Below are positions 1-9,330 of a stretch of DNA of 64,000 bases, piece after piece (position 1 is the first letter of the stretch; each line of letters opens with the position of its first letter). Made by a program: the position numbers and the translations under genes. Source of the DNA: Chitinophaga arvensicola (GTDB lineage Bacteria; Bacteroidota; Bacteroidia; Chitinophagales; Chitinophagaceae); the NCBI RefSeq assembly GCF_900110835.1, contig NZ_FOJG01000002.1, positions 806,001-870,000 of the forward strand, written 5' to 3'. Under the pieces are notes generated by a model. That model worked only from the letters and a program-made list of their open reading frames with translations. It made no database searches and was not told where the DNA came from.

Positions 1-1094
1 ATGGGCTGGCCGTTGATGGTTTCGTATGCATCTACCAGTTCCTGCGTGGGGCAGGTACCTGATTTATAACCATCCTGTGCGCCGATGCCATCAATGTTCC
101 AGATATTGCCTTGTCCATCCCGGCTCTGGAAAATAGTTTCCTTATCTATCGGGTTATCGGCATAAGCCATTACCTGGGTGAAGTATTCATTGTATAAGGC
201 AGTATACGGATTCTTATCCGGTCCCAGGTAAGCTTCTTCCGCGAGATAAATATGCGGCAGGTTTACCTTGTTGTACAACGCATAGCCATTGGCCCGTAAA
301 CTGGCCAGTGATGCCTTATTTACGGCGTAGGCTTCCTCCCAGTAGTTCTTCCCTTCGTTATACAAAGGACTGGCTGCAAAGAGCATCATTTTGGATTTGA
401 TGGCTTCTGCCAGTGCTTTCGTCACCCGGCCTGATTCTGCCGAGATGGTAATTCTCCAGGGCAGTTCTTCTGTAGCCAGCGCGGCATCACAATCTTCCAT
501 GATAAACTTCACCACGTTGTAGTAGCTCTCTTTTTTGAGTTTGGAGAAGTCGTCGGTGAAGTTGTGCGGCTCGCGTTCTACGGGCACTGCGGCGCCGAAC
601 CATTTCAGCAGCTCTGAATAATAATATGCCCGGAGCAGGTGGGCTTCTGCCCGCCAACGTTTGCGGTCAGTCGGGTTGCTGACGTTCGCACTATCAATGC
701 GACTGATAAACAATGCGCAATTGCGGATAGAGGTCCAGTAACGTTCCCAGTACTTCCCGTTGCCCGCATCTGTACTGATATCCAGCGCAGGATGATTTCC
801 GGCTGTAGCGTCGCCGTTGTACAGGCGGCCTGCCATCAATGTAGGTTCCGACTCGGCATCGGTATCCCATGCATCATCGCTCCAGGCCACGGGACCACGG
901 CTCCAGAAAAAATAGCGGGTGCCTTTAACCGGCAGATTGGCATAACAGGTATTCAGGAAAGCGCCCACTTTCACGCTGTCTGCGAAAACATCGTTTATAG
1001 AGATCTTGCCGTCGGGCGCCATATCCAGGGCCTTTTTACACGCCCCCATAGCCAGCAGCGACAAGAGTAAACTGTATATGTATATCCTTTTCAT
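1..1094 (-). CDS. SusD/RagB-family outer-membrane lipoprotein (partial, C-terminus beyond the left edge)
   Basis: About 364 residues of a surface glycan-binding lipoprotein are present; the gene runs off the left edge. The start ATG at 1094 opens a short lipoprotein signal with lipobox LLAMGAC and a KK after the cysteine, as is usual for Bacteroidota surface lipoproteins. The body shows SusD features: the region after the lipobox with NDVFAD, an early helical segment ending in RAEAHLLRAYYYSELLKWFG, which is the typical SusD TPR helix, and PTQELVDAYETING near the edge, a recurrent SusD signature. It lies 18 bp downstream of the SusC gene on the same strand, so the two should form a SusCD importer in the outer membrane. 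The substrate is not evident. Confidence 0.93.
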   Translation of the reverse strand, partial: MKRIYIYSLLLSLLAMGACKKALDMAPDGKISINDVFADSVKVGAFLNTCYANLPVKGTRYFFWSRGPVAWSDDAWDTDAESEPTLMAGRLYNGDATAGNHPALDISTDAGNGKYWERYWTSIRNCALFISRIDSANVSNPTDRKRWRAEAHLLRAYYYSELLKWFGAAVPVEREPHNFTDDFSKLKKESYYNVVKFIMEDCDAALATEELPWRITISAESGRVTKALAEAIKSKMMLFAASPLYNEGKNYWEEAYAVNKASLASLRANGYALYNKVNLPHIYLAEEAYLGPDKNPYTALYNEYFTQVMAYADNPIDKETIFQSRDGQGNIWNIDGIGAQDGYKSGTCPTQELVDAYETINGQP

Positions 1095-1112
1095 AATTGG
1101 AATATTGTGGAA

Positions 1113-4100
1113 TCAGAAACTAGCGTTTAAACCGAAGTTGATCATCTTTGTCACGGTATAACCAAGACTGCTGTTGGTTTCAGGGTCCAGGTGATTCATC
1201 CGTAGTTTATCCCAGGTAAAGAGATTCTGGCCGCCTACGTATACGCGGATGTTTTTCATGGCAGCCTTTTTCAGCAAGCTACCGGAGAAATTATAGGCCA
1301 GCTCTATGTTTTTGAGCCTTACAAAAGAGCGGTCCATGATAAAGAAATCATTCGGCTGATGGTTGGTAGTGGTACCGGTACTCAACCGTGGGTAGGTAAT
1401 TTTATCACCATTGGCATAGCGTTCTGCGGTCCATGCGGTGCGGTGATAATCGAAATACGTGCCCTGACGCGTGTTTTCATATACACCCTGGTTGGCGTAA
1501 TTACCGGAGTACTGTCCTACGCCCTGGAAGAAAACGGTGAACTCAAACCGTTTAAAGCCGGCTGATAAAGTGGCGCCATAAATCATCCCAGGGATGCTGG
1601 TATATTTAATAGGCGCCTGATCTTTATCATCCACCACGCCGTCGCCGTTCAGGTCCATGTACTTGAAATCACCTACGCGTGGGGTTCCAAAACCATAAGT
1701 AGTATGTTCGAGATATTTGTTTAACTCATCCTGTGAATTAAAGTAGCCGTTACCGTTACTATAGTCGATCCGGTATCCCCAGTTTTGTCCGAGGGCAAAA
1801 CCCGTAGTGCGATAGCGGTATGCATACGATTCGCTGCTGATGGCTTCATCATTGAAGCGTACCACGTTTTTATTGTGTCCGAAGTTTCCTTTGAAATTCA
1901 ATTGCCAGTTTTTACCCAGCGATTTGTTGTAATTCACTTCGATTTCATATCCTTTGTTGTCTACGATTCCCATATTGATGCGGGGAATATATTCCAGCGG
2001 AACGCCCTGCAACTGTGGCACTGTACCGCGTGTAATGAGGATATCGGAGCGGTTTTCCAGGTAGTAATCAAAGGTAATGCTCAGGTTTTTGAAGAGCTGC
2101 AGATCCAGTCCGTAGTTCTGTTTCTTCGCGGTTTCCCAGGTAATCAGCGGGTTGCCGAGCAGCTTCTGATCAACGCCTTGCCCGTTGCCCAGGCTGCCGA
2201 GCGGACCACCGCCCATGAGGATATTGCTCTGATACAGGAAACGATCAGACGTACCCATTTTGTCGTTACCTACTTCCCCATAAGAAGCTCTCAGCTTCAG
2301 ATTGGTGATAACGCGGCTGTCTTTTAAAAATGCTTCATTGCTCACTGCCCAACCGGCAGATACTGCCGGAAAAAATCCGAAACGTTTGCTTGGTGCAAAC
2401 TGTTCAGAGCCGTTGTATCCAAAGTTAAATTCTGCCATGTACCGGTTATCGTATGCATACGTGGCCCTGCCGGCAATACCTACTACGTTATACGGGATTT
2501 CCCCGGCAGTGGATTCCCAGTAGTCGCGCTGTGCGAGTACCATAGCACCCACGGCGTGTTTGCCCCCGAAGGTGCGGTTGTAGTTAATGCTTCCCTGCAT
2601 ATTGATATTATAGCGGGAGTCGGCGCCTTTCACCAGTCCTATGCGGTTTTCACCGGCGCGTTTCAATGTATAGCTCAGTTCATCAGTAGCGTAATTGATC
2701 TGTGTGAGATAAAGTTGTTCGGTTTTACTGCCCTGCATGGCCGTAGTGGATTTTGAATCGTACGACATCATTCCTTTCAGGCTGAGGCCTTTGGTGACTG
2801 TTCTGCTGAGGTCCCATTCCATTCCGAGGGTACTGTTCAGGTTAGACCGTACCTCGTTGCGGTAGCCCATCCGGTTCACCACTTCAAAAGCGGAGCGGTC
2901 GAGGTAACCTGGATCAACGATCTTACCCGGTGGCACCCCGAAACCATCGAGGGTGGTGGGGCCCGGGGTAATCGGCAAAATGGTCTGGGCCTGGTAAATG
3001 ATATCGTTGATCATCCAATCGGTAGAAGAACCCGGATAAGCATTTGCCGAAGGCATGTTTACTTTTTCTATATAGGTACCGATGTTTAGAAATGCTTTGA
3101 GAGAGGGCGTCAGGCGGTAGTCGAGGTTGGATCGGAAACTATAGCGATCCATTTTAAAAGAAGGATCGTAGCCGAGTGCAGATTTGGGTTCTGTTCTCAG
3201 GTTACCGCCCTGGTGCAGGTAAGTAGCGTTGGCGAAATAGGATATTTTATCTGCACCACCGCTGAGGGCCATGTTCACGCGGGTTTGCGGCGCCGAAGGC
3301 GCTATAAAATCACGGTAATAATCATGATCGGGATACATATAATTCCGGATCATGGCCTTTCTTTCGTAGTCCGGATCTGATGGGTCCAATCCTGCCAGCG
3401 GGTTCGCATATTTGTCCATGATCGCCTGTGAAAAAGGTGGTGTGGTAATGCCATCATTTTTTGCGGCTTCATTTCTCAGCGCCATGTATTCCAGGGAATG
3501 CAGGCGGGAAGGCTCGCGGGTGAAGGAAGAGAAACTCTGATCTACACTGATATTCAGTTCTGCCCTGCCTGGCTGTCCGCGACGGGTGGTGATGAGTATC
3601 ACCCCGTTTGCACCGCGCACACCGAATACGGCGGTAGCAGAGGCATCTTTGAGGATGGTCACTGTTTCCACTTCATTGGGATCGATGGTGCGGATGTTAT
3701 CCCGTGGTACCCCATCAATCAGGATCAGCGGATTTTTACCATTAATGGTGCTGGCGCCGCGAAGGTACATGACGGCATCATCACGGCCTGGTTGTCCGCC
3801 GGCCGATTGTATCGATGTAAGGCCTGGTAACCGTCCCGCCAGTGCGTTGGCGATGTTTGCCGATGAGCTTTGTTTCAGCTCCCGGGCATTGACGGTTGCT
3901 ACCGCGCCGGTAACAGACACCTTTTTCTGCTGACCGTAACCCACTACCACTACCTCATTCAGTTTGGCGTTGGTGGATGCCAGGCGTACGTAAATATTTG
4001 TTTTTCCATTAAGCCGGATGATGCTCCGGTTGTAGCCCAGATAGGTAACAACCAGCACGGCATCGGGGCTGGCCTGGAAGGAGAATTTTCCATCCCGGTC

Positions 4101-4286
4101 GGTTTGTGCGCCCTGTGTGGCGCCTTCAACTTTAATGCTGACACTGGGTAGCGGCGTGAGGTCGGCCGAATCTACCACGGTGCCTGACACAGTGATCCTG
4201 TCCTGTGCGTGGGAGTTGTAGGAACAACAAACCCCCATCAGGAGCAAACAGAGCGTTGCCCAGTGACGTTGATACATACTCTTCAT
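1113..4286 (-). CDS. SusC/RagA-family TonB-linked outer-membrane transporter
   Basis: The protein has 1057 residues, a normal length for SusC. A signal peptide ends at SYNSHAQ, followed by a carboxypeptidase-regulatory-like beta-sandwich (about residues 30-110), a NEVVVVGYGQQKK TonB-box-like segment, a plug domain (about 120-240, with the NPLILIDGVPRDN and RGANGVILITTRRG signatures) and a C-terminal beta-barrel ending in an aromatic residue (LNASF). It takes up oligosaccharides or other large ligands, powered by TonB, together with the SusD gene just downstream. A glycosidase-like gene lies 86 bp upstream on the same strand. There is no STN signalling domain. The start could also be the internal Met at codon 4. 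Confidence 0.96.
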   Translation of the reverse strand: MKSMYQRHWATLCLLLMGVCCSYNSHAQDRITVSGTVVDSADLTPLPSVSIKVEGATQGAQTDRDGKFSFQASPDAVLVVTYLGYNRSIIRLNGKTNIYVRLASTNAKLNEVVVVGYGQQKKVSVTGAVATVNARELKQSSSANIANALAGRLPGLTSIQSAGGQPGRDDAVMYLRGASTINGKNPLILIDGVPRDNIRTIDPNEVETVTILKDASATAVFGVRGANGVILITTRRGQPGRAELNISVDQSFSSFTREPSRLHSLEYMALRNEAAKNDGITTPPFSQAIMDKYANPLAGLDPSDPDYERKAMIRNYMYPDHDYYRDFIAPSAPQTRVNMALSGGADKISYFANATYLHQGGNLRTEPKSALGYDPSFKMDRYSFRSNLDYRLTPSLKAFLNIGTYIEKVNMPSANAYPGSSTDWMINDIIYQAQTILPITPGPTTLDGFGVPPGKIVDPGYLDRSAFEVVNRMGYRNEVRSNLNSTLGMEWDLSRTVTKGLSLKGMMSYDSKSTTAMQGSKTEQLYLTQINYATDELSYTLKRAGENRIGLVKGADSRYNINMQGSINYNRTFGGKHAVGAMVLAQRDYWESTAGEIPYNVVGIAGRATYAYDNRYMAEFNFGYNGSEQFAPSKRFGFFPAVSAGWAVSNEAFLKDSRVITNLKLRASYGEVGNDKMGTSDRFLYQSNILMGGGPLGSLGNGQGVDQKLLGNPLITWETAKKQNYGLDLQLFKNLSITFDYYLENRSDILITRGTVPQLQGVPLEYIPRINMGIVDNKGYEIEVNYNKSLGKNWQLNFKGNFGHNKNVVRFNDEAISSESYAYRYRTTGFALGQNWGYRIDYSNGNGYFNSQDELNKYLEHTTYGFGTPRVGDFKYMDLNGDGVVDDKDQAPIKYTSIPGMIYGATLSAGFKRFEFTVFFQGVGQYSGNYANQGVYENTRQGTYFDYHRTAWTAERYANGDKITYPRLSTGTTTNHQPNDFFIMDRSFVRLKNIELAYNFSGSLLKKAAMKNIRVYVGGQNLFTWDKLRMNHLDPETNSSLGYTVTKMINFGLNASF

Positions 4287-4372
4287 AATCGTGGTCTTTT
4301 TTTAGACTTTCTGAAAGATGATTTTGGTTTGATAAAAATTTAGCTGAAGGAATTGTGCTGTTACGTGGAGTC

Positions 4373-6145
4373 CTATTGTTCTTCTTTAAAGAGATAGTTA
4401 AAGCGGCCGGCGGGAGCTACGTCACCATTCACGAGGAAGTCGATGATATCGCCATCCTGCTGCATATTATCCGACCATTTAAATTCAAAGTTCAGTGCAT
4501 TATCCTGTGTTTGTAAGAGTTCGCGGGGAATCCGTATTTCCAGTTGGGCACCGTTATAACGGTAATCCACCTCCGCAATTTTTTCCCACTGCCATCCATT
4601 CCGGGAACGCTCTATGCTGGCCTTTTTTCCGGGGGCTGTACGGTTGATCACATAATCATATCCTTCCCATCCGGTGCGTTTATCACGGTCTGCGTCGATG
4701 AATAACCGCATCCAGCCCGGATCTGTGTGGGGTGTAAGCGGGGCGGCCGTTTGTACATAGCAGTACACGTATCTTTTATCGCGTGCAATTTTTGCAGCTA
4801 CGATGTCATTGCGGCCGGTGTTGTTGGTGTAGTGTGTACCCGGGAAACCGTCCGCATCGCGGTGCAGGGTACTGCCGCGATGGGCTTTGTACAAAGGCAG
4901 TACATTGTTCCAGTCGCTAAACTTACCATCGATGAGCATATTTTTTTCGGGAGATACTTTCTCCGGCGCCGGCATGCCTTTGAACCGGCGTATATTGGCG
5001 ATCAGCTGGTAGTAATAGTTATCGTGGTGACCGCCCTTCATAGGCTCAATATCGCGGCTGTTTTCGGTATCAAATTCATCGGGGAAAGCATTGGGCTGGC
5101 CTGCCCATGTTTCGTACCTGCCTGCGATCCATTCGTTCCAGCCGGTTACGAAGGCCAGTTCTACATTTTGCTGGAGCACACGGTCCCATTGTTCCTGGAA
5201 GTTGAGGCCATACTGATAAGCATCCGGCCGTGTATCATGTCCGTTCTTATCGGTATAGCTCCTGCCGAAAGCACCTTTGGCATTCATCGGATTCAGTCCG
5301 TTTGCTTTGGTCCAGTTCTGCGATACGCCTACGGTCATCTGTTCAAAGCTGCCATCCGGGTTCTTTGCAAAACCGTGCTGGGGATAAATTTCCAGCCATC
5401 CCCACTGATCATTCCGCTGTGGTCCTTTATTGTATACCGGCTGACCGGGGCGGAAAGTAAAAAACTGTTTGATGGCTTCGTTGTCGATGTTATCCGGATA
5501 AGCCATGATCAATGGTTTACCTTTCCATTGAAACCAGAGGTCTTTGTACAGGCCTGGTTTATACAGGTCGTTGTATACCTGGTTGATGGCGCTTTTGGAG
5601 CCATCGCTGGGTCCGAAGCCCATCATAAAGGCAATCTGCGGCGTACGGATACCATTTTTACGGGCTTCCGTGAATACTTCGCATAAGGTCATGTATGCCT
5701 CTTTCCATACCAGGTCGCCATTGGTACAATCAAACATGATCATGTCCACACCGGCATCTGCCAGCATTTCCGCATGTTTCCAGACTACCCATTTATCGAG
5801 ATTGATATAGTATCCGAACAGGGGTTCGTTCCAGAAGTTCTGCACCTTTAATGGCCATGCCGGATGATGAAAATCGTATAATGCCTCCGGATGCAGCGCC
5901 ATAAAAGCAGAGGTGTTGTGAGCGGCCAGACCCTTGCTTTGCGCGGCATGCCAGGTCCAGTAGAACATGCCTACATACCGGTCTTTTTTTTCATCACCGG
6001 TTTCGGCGTGTGTGGGAAGTTTCCGGCCTATGGCATCGGTAGCGGGCAGACCGGCAGAATAATTCACCAGTGGTTCCTGGGCAATACTCACCCCGCCTGA
6101 AAACGTCAGAAATAAAAGGAGATACCTCCAGCTTGCATATTTCAT
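4373..6145 (-). CDS. Secreted GH99/GH71-like glycosidase-type protein with C-terminal CBM9-like domain
   Basis: This 590-residue protein has a signal peptide (cleavage after SIAQ, about residue 23). Residues 55-385 read as a TIM-barrel glycosidase-like domain: YVGMFYWTWH, GVDMIMFDCTNG (Asp139) and FVTGWNEW (Glu338). The WNEW box recalls the catalytic loop of GH99/GH71 enzymes. From about 400 a beta-rich domain (DGKFSDWNNV, LFIDADRDKRTGWEGYDYVI) resembles the CBM9-like carbohydrate-binding fold. It is probably periplasmic or surface-exposed and probably trims the glycan imported by the adjacent SusC/SusD pair. I cannot assign a CAZy family; the catalytic residues are inferred from motif position. 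Confidence 0.7.
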   Translation of the reverse strand: MKYASWRYLLLFLTFSGGVSIAQEPLVNYSAGLPATDAIGRKLPTHAETGDEKKDRYVGMFYWTWHAAQSKGLAAHNTSAFMALHPEALYDFHHPAWPLKVQNFWNEPLFGYYINLDKWVVWKHAEMLADAGVDMIMFDCTNGDLVWKEAYMTLCEVFTEARKNGIRTPQIAFMMGFGPSDGSKSAINQVYNDLYKPGLYKDLWFQWKGKPLIMAYPDNIDNEAIKQFFTFRPGQPVYNKGPQRNDQWGWLEIYPQHGFAKNPDGSFEQMTVGVSQNWTKANGLNPMNAKGAFGRSYTDKNGHDTRPDAYQYGLNFQEQWDRVLQQNVELAFVTGWNEWIAGRYETWAGQPNAFPDEFDTENSRDIEPMKGGHHDNYYYQLIANIRRFKGMPAPEKVSPEKNMLIDGKFSDWNNVLPLYKAHRGSTLHRDADGFPGTHYTNNTGRNDIVAAKIARDKRYVYCYVQTAAPLTPHTDPGWMRLFIDADRDKRTGWEGYDYVINRTAPGKKASIERSRNGWQWEKIAEVDYRYNGAQLEIRIPRELLQTQDNALNFEFKWSDNMQQDGDIIDFLVNGDVAPAGRFNYLFKEEQ

Positions 6146-6467
6146 AATAGTGGAATTCTTATTTGGTTGACAGTGCCGGGTTGTTCACTTTTCACTCCGC
6201 AGATGCATAATCAATATTAAAAGTAAAATTCATCTCCCGCAACCTGCACTATCATGGCCCGTCCTGCACCATCCTGCATAAACGACGACGGAAATAACCG
6301 CTAGCATTGAGTTTCAGCGAATTGGAGCGAGCCTTACCCTAAAGGGCCTACGAAATTATCTTGTAACATCCGGCGCAGTAGTTGTATCTTTACAGGGTGA
6401 CCAAACGACCGGCATCTGCATCAATAGCTGAGACATTTTTATTTCCCTGTTTATAATGTACTCCTGC
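6146..6467. other. Divergent intergenic region between the glycosidase and the ion-channel gene
   Basis: These roughly 320 bp lie between two divergently transcribed genes and show no coding sequence of their own. A plus-strand promoter core is visible at 6361-6392. I see no convincing minus-strand promoter and no strong hairpin. Confidence 0.6.
6361..6392 (+). promoter_or_regulatory. Bacteroidota-type promoter for the ion-channel gene
   Basis: A TTG at 6361-6363 is followed after 21 bp by TATCTTTA at 6385-6392, close to the TTG-N19-21-TAnnTTTG consensus of the Bacteroidota primary sigma factor. The core ends about 75 bp before the preferred start codon at 6468. It is a sequence match only. 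Confidence 0.5.
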
Positions 6468-7427
6468 ATGAAAAAAGCATGGCTATTGCTATCTTGCTTC
6501 CTGTTTTTAGCATCATCCGCAAATGCACAGCAGCATTCACCTGACACCGTTCGTACAGGCATCTACGTTACCAGCATTCACGACATTGATTTTAAACAAA
6601 GCGAGTATACCATTAACCTATGGTTGTGGCTTACCTATAAAAATCCACAATTCGATTTTGCACAGAACCTGGAAGTACCACAAGCCAAAACATTTACCAA
6701 GTCCTACTCCACCATCGATTCTTCCAATGGCCGTATTTACCTGCTGATGAAACTGCAATGTGTGATGAAGGATTCGTGGAAGATCAATAACTTCCCTTTC
6801 GATCAGCAGAAACTACGCTTCTCGATTGAGAATTCACAGTTTGATTCGAAAGCCATGGTTTTCGCAGTAGATTCATCCGGAAAACACTATGATCCGCGTT
6901 TTACCTTAAGAGGATGGAACATTGACAGCTTTAAAATAGCGACTGGTATCAAGGCTTATGAAACGGCTTTTGGCGATAGCAGCCTGGCTACTCCGCACAC
7001 AGAATACAGTAATTTTATGGTAAGAATTGGTATCAGCAGGGATGCCACGCAATTGTTCTGGAAGATGTTCCTGGGCATGTATGTCTCTTTCCTGATTGCC
7101 TACATCTGTTTTTATATTCATCCCGATAATATTGATTCGCGTTTTGGTCTTGGGGTGGGTTCCCTGTTTGCAGCAATTGGTAACAAGTATATCATAGATT
7201 CATCTCTCCCGGATGCTACTTCCTTTACACTGGTAGATACCCTGCATGGCATTACGCTGTTCTTTATTTTTGTAACGATTACCGCATCGGCATATTCGCT
7301 GCAACTCATCAAGGCTGGAAAGGTGAAACAGAGCAGGCGCCTGGATCTGTTGATGGCGCAGGTGGTGTTGCTGGTGTATGTTTTACTGAATGTTTTATTT
7401 GTAGCCAGGGCCTTGTATGGCAGTTGA
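6468..7427 (+). CDS. Prokaryotic pentameric ligand-gated ion channel (Cys-loop superfamily) homologue
   Basis: The predicted product has 319 residues. I chose the ATG at 6468 because a signal peptide starts there (MKKAWLLLSCFLF, cleaved near SANAQ); an ATG at 6456 adds four residues. The extracellular domain carries INLWLWLTYKNP and WKINNFPFDQQKL, matching the beta-strand tryptophan motif and the Pro-loop (YPFDSQ in GLIC). Four membrane segments follow at about residues 195-216, 227-247, 253-277 and 294-315. The M2-M3 turn reads IIDSSLP, where GLIC has a similar NLP turn. As in other bacterial members, the Pro-loop lacks the cysteine pair and the M3-M4 loop is short. A lysine inside M2 is unusual for a cation pore. 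Its ligand is unknown. The 3' end overlaps the convergent protease gene by 33 bp. Confidence 0.75.
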   Translation: MKKAWLLLSCFLFLASSANAQQHSPDTVRTGIYVTSIHDIDFKQSEYTINLWLWLTYKNPQFDFAQNLEVPQAKTFTKSYSTIDSSNGRIYLLMKLQCVMKDSWKINNFPFDQQKLRFSIENSQFDSKAMVFAVDSSGKHYDPRFTLRGWNIDSFKIATGIKAYETAFGDSSLATPHTEYSNFMVRIGISRDATQLFWKMFLGMYVSFLIAYICFYIHPDNIDSRFGLGVGSLFAAIGNKYIIDSSLPDATSFTLVDTLHGITLFFIFVTITASAYSLQLIKAGKVKQSRRLDLLMAQVVLLVYVLLNVLFVARALYGS

Positions 7428-8585
7428 GTTGGCAGTAGCAGTTGCAATTAGTGCTGGTAATGATTCAATCTCTCCATCCAGTTCAGCAGCTTTGTTAAAG
7501 CTCAATAATGCTGCCTCCGGCGCTCCTTTATCCAGATGATAAATACCCAAATGCAGATGTACGTATGCATGATCGGGCGTTAGCTGCAATGCGCGAAGAA
7601 TATCTGCCAGGCCTTCTTCCGGCAAACCGGTTTTAACTTTTGCCAGTCCCCGTTGATTAAAGCCGTATCCGTCTTCTGGCGTCAGTTCCAGCGCTCTATC
7701 AAACAGTGGAATGGCTTCTGCATATCGCTCCAGCATATTGAAAACATATCCCAGATAAATCAGGGCGAAGACATTTTCCGGATCAAGCACCAGAGATTTC
7801 TGCAGATCGTCCAAGGCCGTGACAAAACCTTCCGTGGTTGCCAGTATAATACCACGGTTACAATAATCATCCGAGGTCAGACCACAGTAAATCTCCTTCA
7901 TTTCAATGTATGACTGTCCTTTCGTATAGTCCTCCTTGTTGATACACGCAGCTACCAGGAAAGCATAAATGGTGGGGTTACCAATGCTTTTTGTACGCTG
8001 GCGTTCCAGCCGGACTATCGCTTCCTTGTAATTTCCCGCCTCGAAGAGCGCAATTCCTTCTTCTACTGCCTCATTGTATTTACGATGCCAAAGTAACTGT
8101 TTAAGGTAGTATCCATCGTTAAAAGTAATTCTTCCGTCATGCACCAAAACAGGACGATTGCCTGGTCTCAGATTAAAATAAAAGTCAAATATCGCGGAGG
8201 CAGTGAAGATTACCAGGAACAATTTTATGAAGCCATGACTATCTAACATAAAAGCCAGGTAGCTGCCCGTTACACCCAATACCAGCGAAAATAAAGGGCC
8301 ACCCAACAGGAAAATGGTTCTTTGCCAGACACGCATATCTGAAGGCGAGCTCAAACAAAGACCTCCTGTAGTAAATAGATTGAAGCGGATCCATATTTCC
8401 AGCAGGCCGATCCTGAAAGATATGCTTTTACCTGTATTGCCGTATGAACCCAGGTAGATAACCGTTTTTTGACGGGTAAACAAGAGTGCCGGTAGCGCAT
8501 GTCCCAGTTCATGAAACAATAAGGTAAATGGTCTTGTCAAAAACCACAGCAAAAATATCCCTAGCAAAATCAGTATAACGTCCAT
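7395..8585 (-). CDS. M50-like membrane metalloprotease fused to TPR repeats
   Basis: This is a 396-residue protein. The N-terminal 150 residues are membrane-embedded: helix 1 ends in FHELGHA (HExxH, His25-Glu26-His29), a second helix has a LLGGPLFS turn, and NLRPGNRPVLVHDG fits the N-x2-P-x7-DG third motif of M50/site-2-type proteases. From about residue 175 there are four to five TPR-like repeats (for example VFALIYLGYVFNMLERYAEA), so the soluble half probably binds a partner. It probably cleaves or handles a membrane-bound substrate, unknown here. It is followed on the same strand by no gene and converges with the ion-channel gene, overlapping it by 33 bp; the small membrane protein lies 38 bp upstream. 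Confidence 0.7.
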   Translation of the reverse strand: MDVILILLGIFLLWFLTRPFTLLFHELGHALPALLFTRQKTVIYLGSYGNTGKSISFRIGLLEIWIRFNLFTTGGLCLSSPSDMRVWQRTIFLLGGPLFSLVLGVTGSYLAFMLDSHGFIKLFLVIFTASAIFDFYFNLRPGNRPVLVHDGRITFNDGYYLKQLLWHRKYNEAVEEGIALFEAGNYKEAIVRLERQRTKSIGNPTIYAFLVAACINKEDYTKGQSYIEMKEIYCGLTSDDYCNRGIILATTEGFVTALDDLQKSLVLDPENVFALIYLGYVFNMLERYAEAIPLFDRALELTPEDGYGFNQRGLAKVKTGLPEEGLADILRALQLTPDHAYVHLHLGIYHLDKGAPEAALLSFNKAAELDGEIESLPALIATATANSTAIQGPGYK

Positions 8586-8623
8586 TAATATCAGTTAGGT
8601 AAAGGAACATTGAAAATACAACA

Positions 8624-9268
8624 TCATTCATAAAACCGGCTGAGTAAAACGTCGAAATCCACGCGCTCCGTTGCGAGGTGGCCGGGGCCACCGTATTTCT
8701 TCAGGTACTTCCATTTCTTTTCTGCTTCAATTTCCACGGGCGTTATTTTCGGGCTCAATACATGTATCTGCCGGGACACCAGTGCAGTGTAGTCTTCCTT
8801 ATAAATTTCAAAAGTCAGGCAGGGAAAACCTTTCATGCCATGTCCATTATCCCAGAGGTATAAAACGTCTCCATCGCCATAAGCGATAAGGTAAAGATCC
8901 CCTTCATCTTCAAACTCGCGGCCTACCGCAATCTGTTGTGCATGAACAAGGGTTACTTCGAGGGTATTGGTGAGGAGCAATTGATTGAGTTGCCGGAGTC
9001 GTTTCCGTGCGCGCCGGCGGTCTTTATACGCTTCGTAGGGGCCAAATATCACAAATAAAAAACAGACTACGGCAAAGGTGCCGGATACAAAGGCCATAAA
9101 GCCGGTATGAAGTACATAAGCGAGATCTGCAAAAATTAAACCGGTGAAGAGTACAAGGATAATATGCGTAGCTCCGATACCGGTGCGTTTCTTATGAATG
9201 ATTTTATTTTTCAGCTTGGTTAACAGGCGTATTTCATCTGCATACAGGGGCCGGGTTATCTGGTTCAT
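8624..9268 (-). CDS. Uncharacterised two-helix membrane protein
   Basis: I do not recognise this protein. The reading frame is open to 9418, but that extension lies inside the 3' end of the upstream hydroxylase gene, so I prefer the ATG at 9268 (MNQITRPLYADE), giving 214 residues. Two adjacent hydrophobic helices at about 34-54 and 58-79 are followed by a very basic stretch (AYKDRRRARKRLRQL) and a soluble domain of about 125 residues that looks alpha/beta (DLYLIAYGDGDVLYLWDNG). The basic stretch suggests a cytoplasmic C-terminal domain. It sits between the hydroxylase and the M50/TPR protein on the same strand. Confidence 0.6.
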   Translation of the reverse strand: MNQITRPLYADEIRLLTKLKNKIIHKKRTGIGATHIILVLFTGLIFADLAYVLHTGFMAFVSGTFAVVCFLFVIFGPYEAYKDRRRARKRLRQLNQLLLTNTLEVTLVHAQQIAVGREFEDEGDLYLIAYGDGDVLYLWDNGHGMKGFPCLTFEIYKEDYTALVSRQIHVLSPKITPVEIEAEKKWKYLKKYGGPGHLATERVDFDVLLSRFYE

Positions 9269-9330
9269 GTAAGTTGGCAGAAAGTTTAGGTCGTCAAAAG
9301 ATAGGGCATTTCCTGCTTCCTGCCAATCAT

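Noticed and set aside
639..4151. Numerous plus-strand open frames of 60-180 codons opposite the SusC/SusD genes
   Set aside because: They are antisense shadows of strongly supported genes and show no domains or signal peptides.
6356..6562. A minus-strand open frame upstream of the ion channel (68 codons)
   Set aside because: It overlaps the start of the channel gene, has no homology features and contains the putative promoter; treated as chance.
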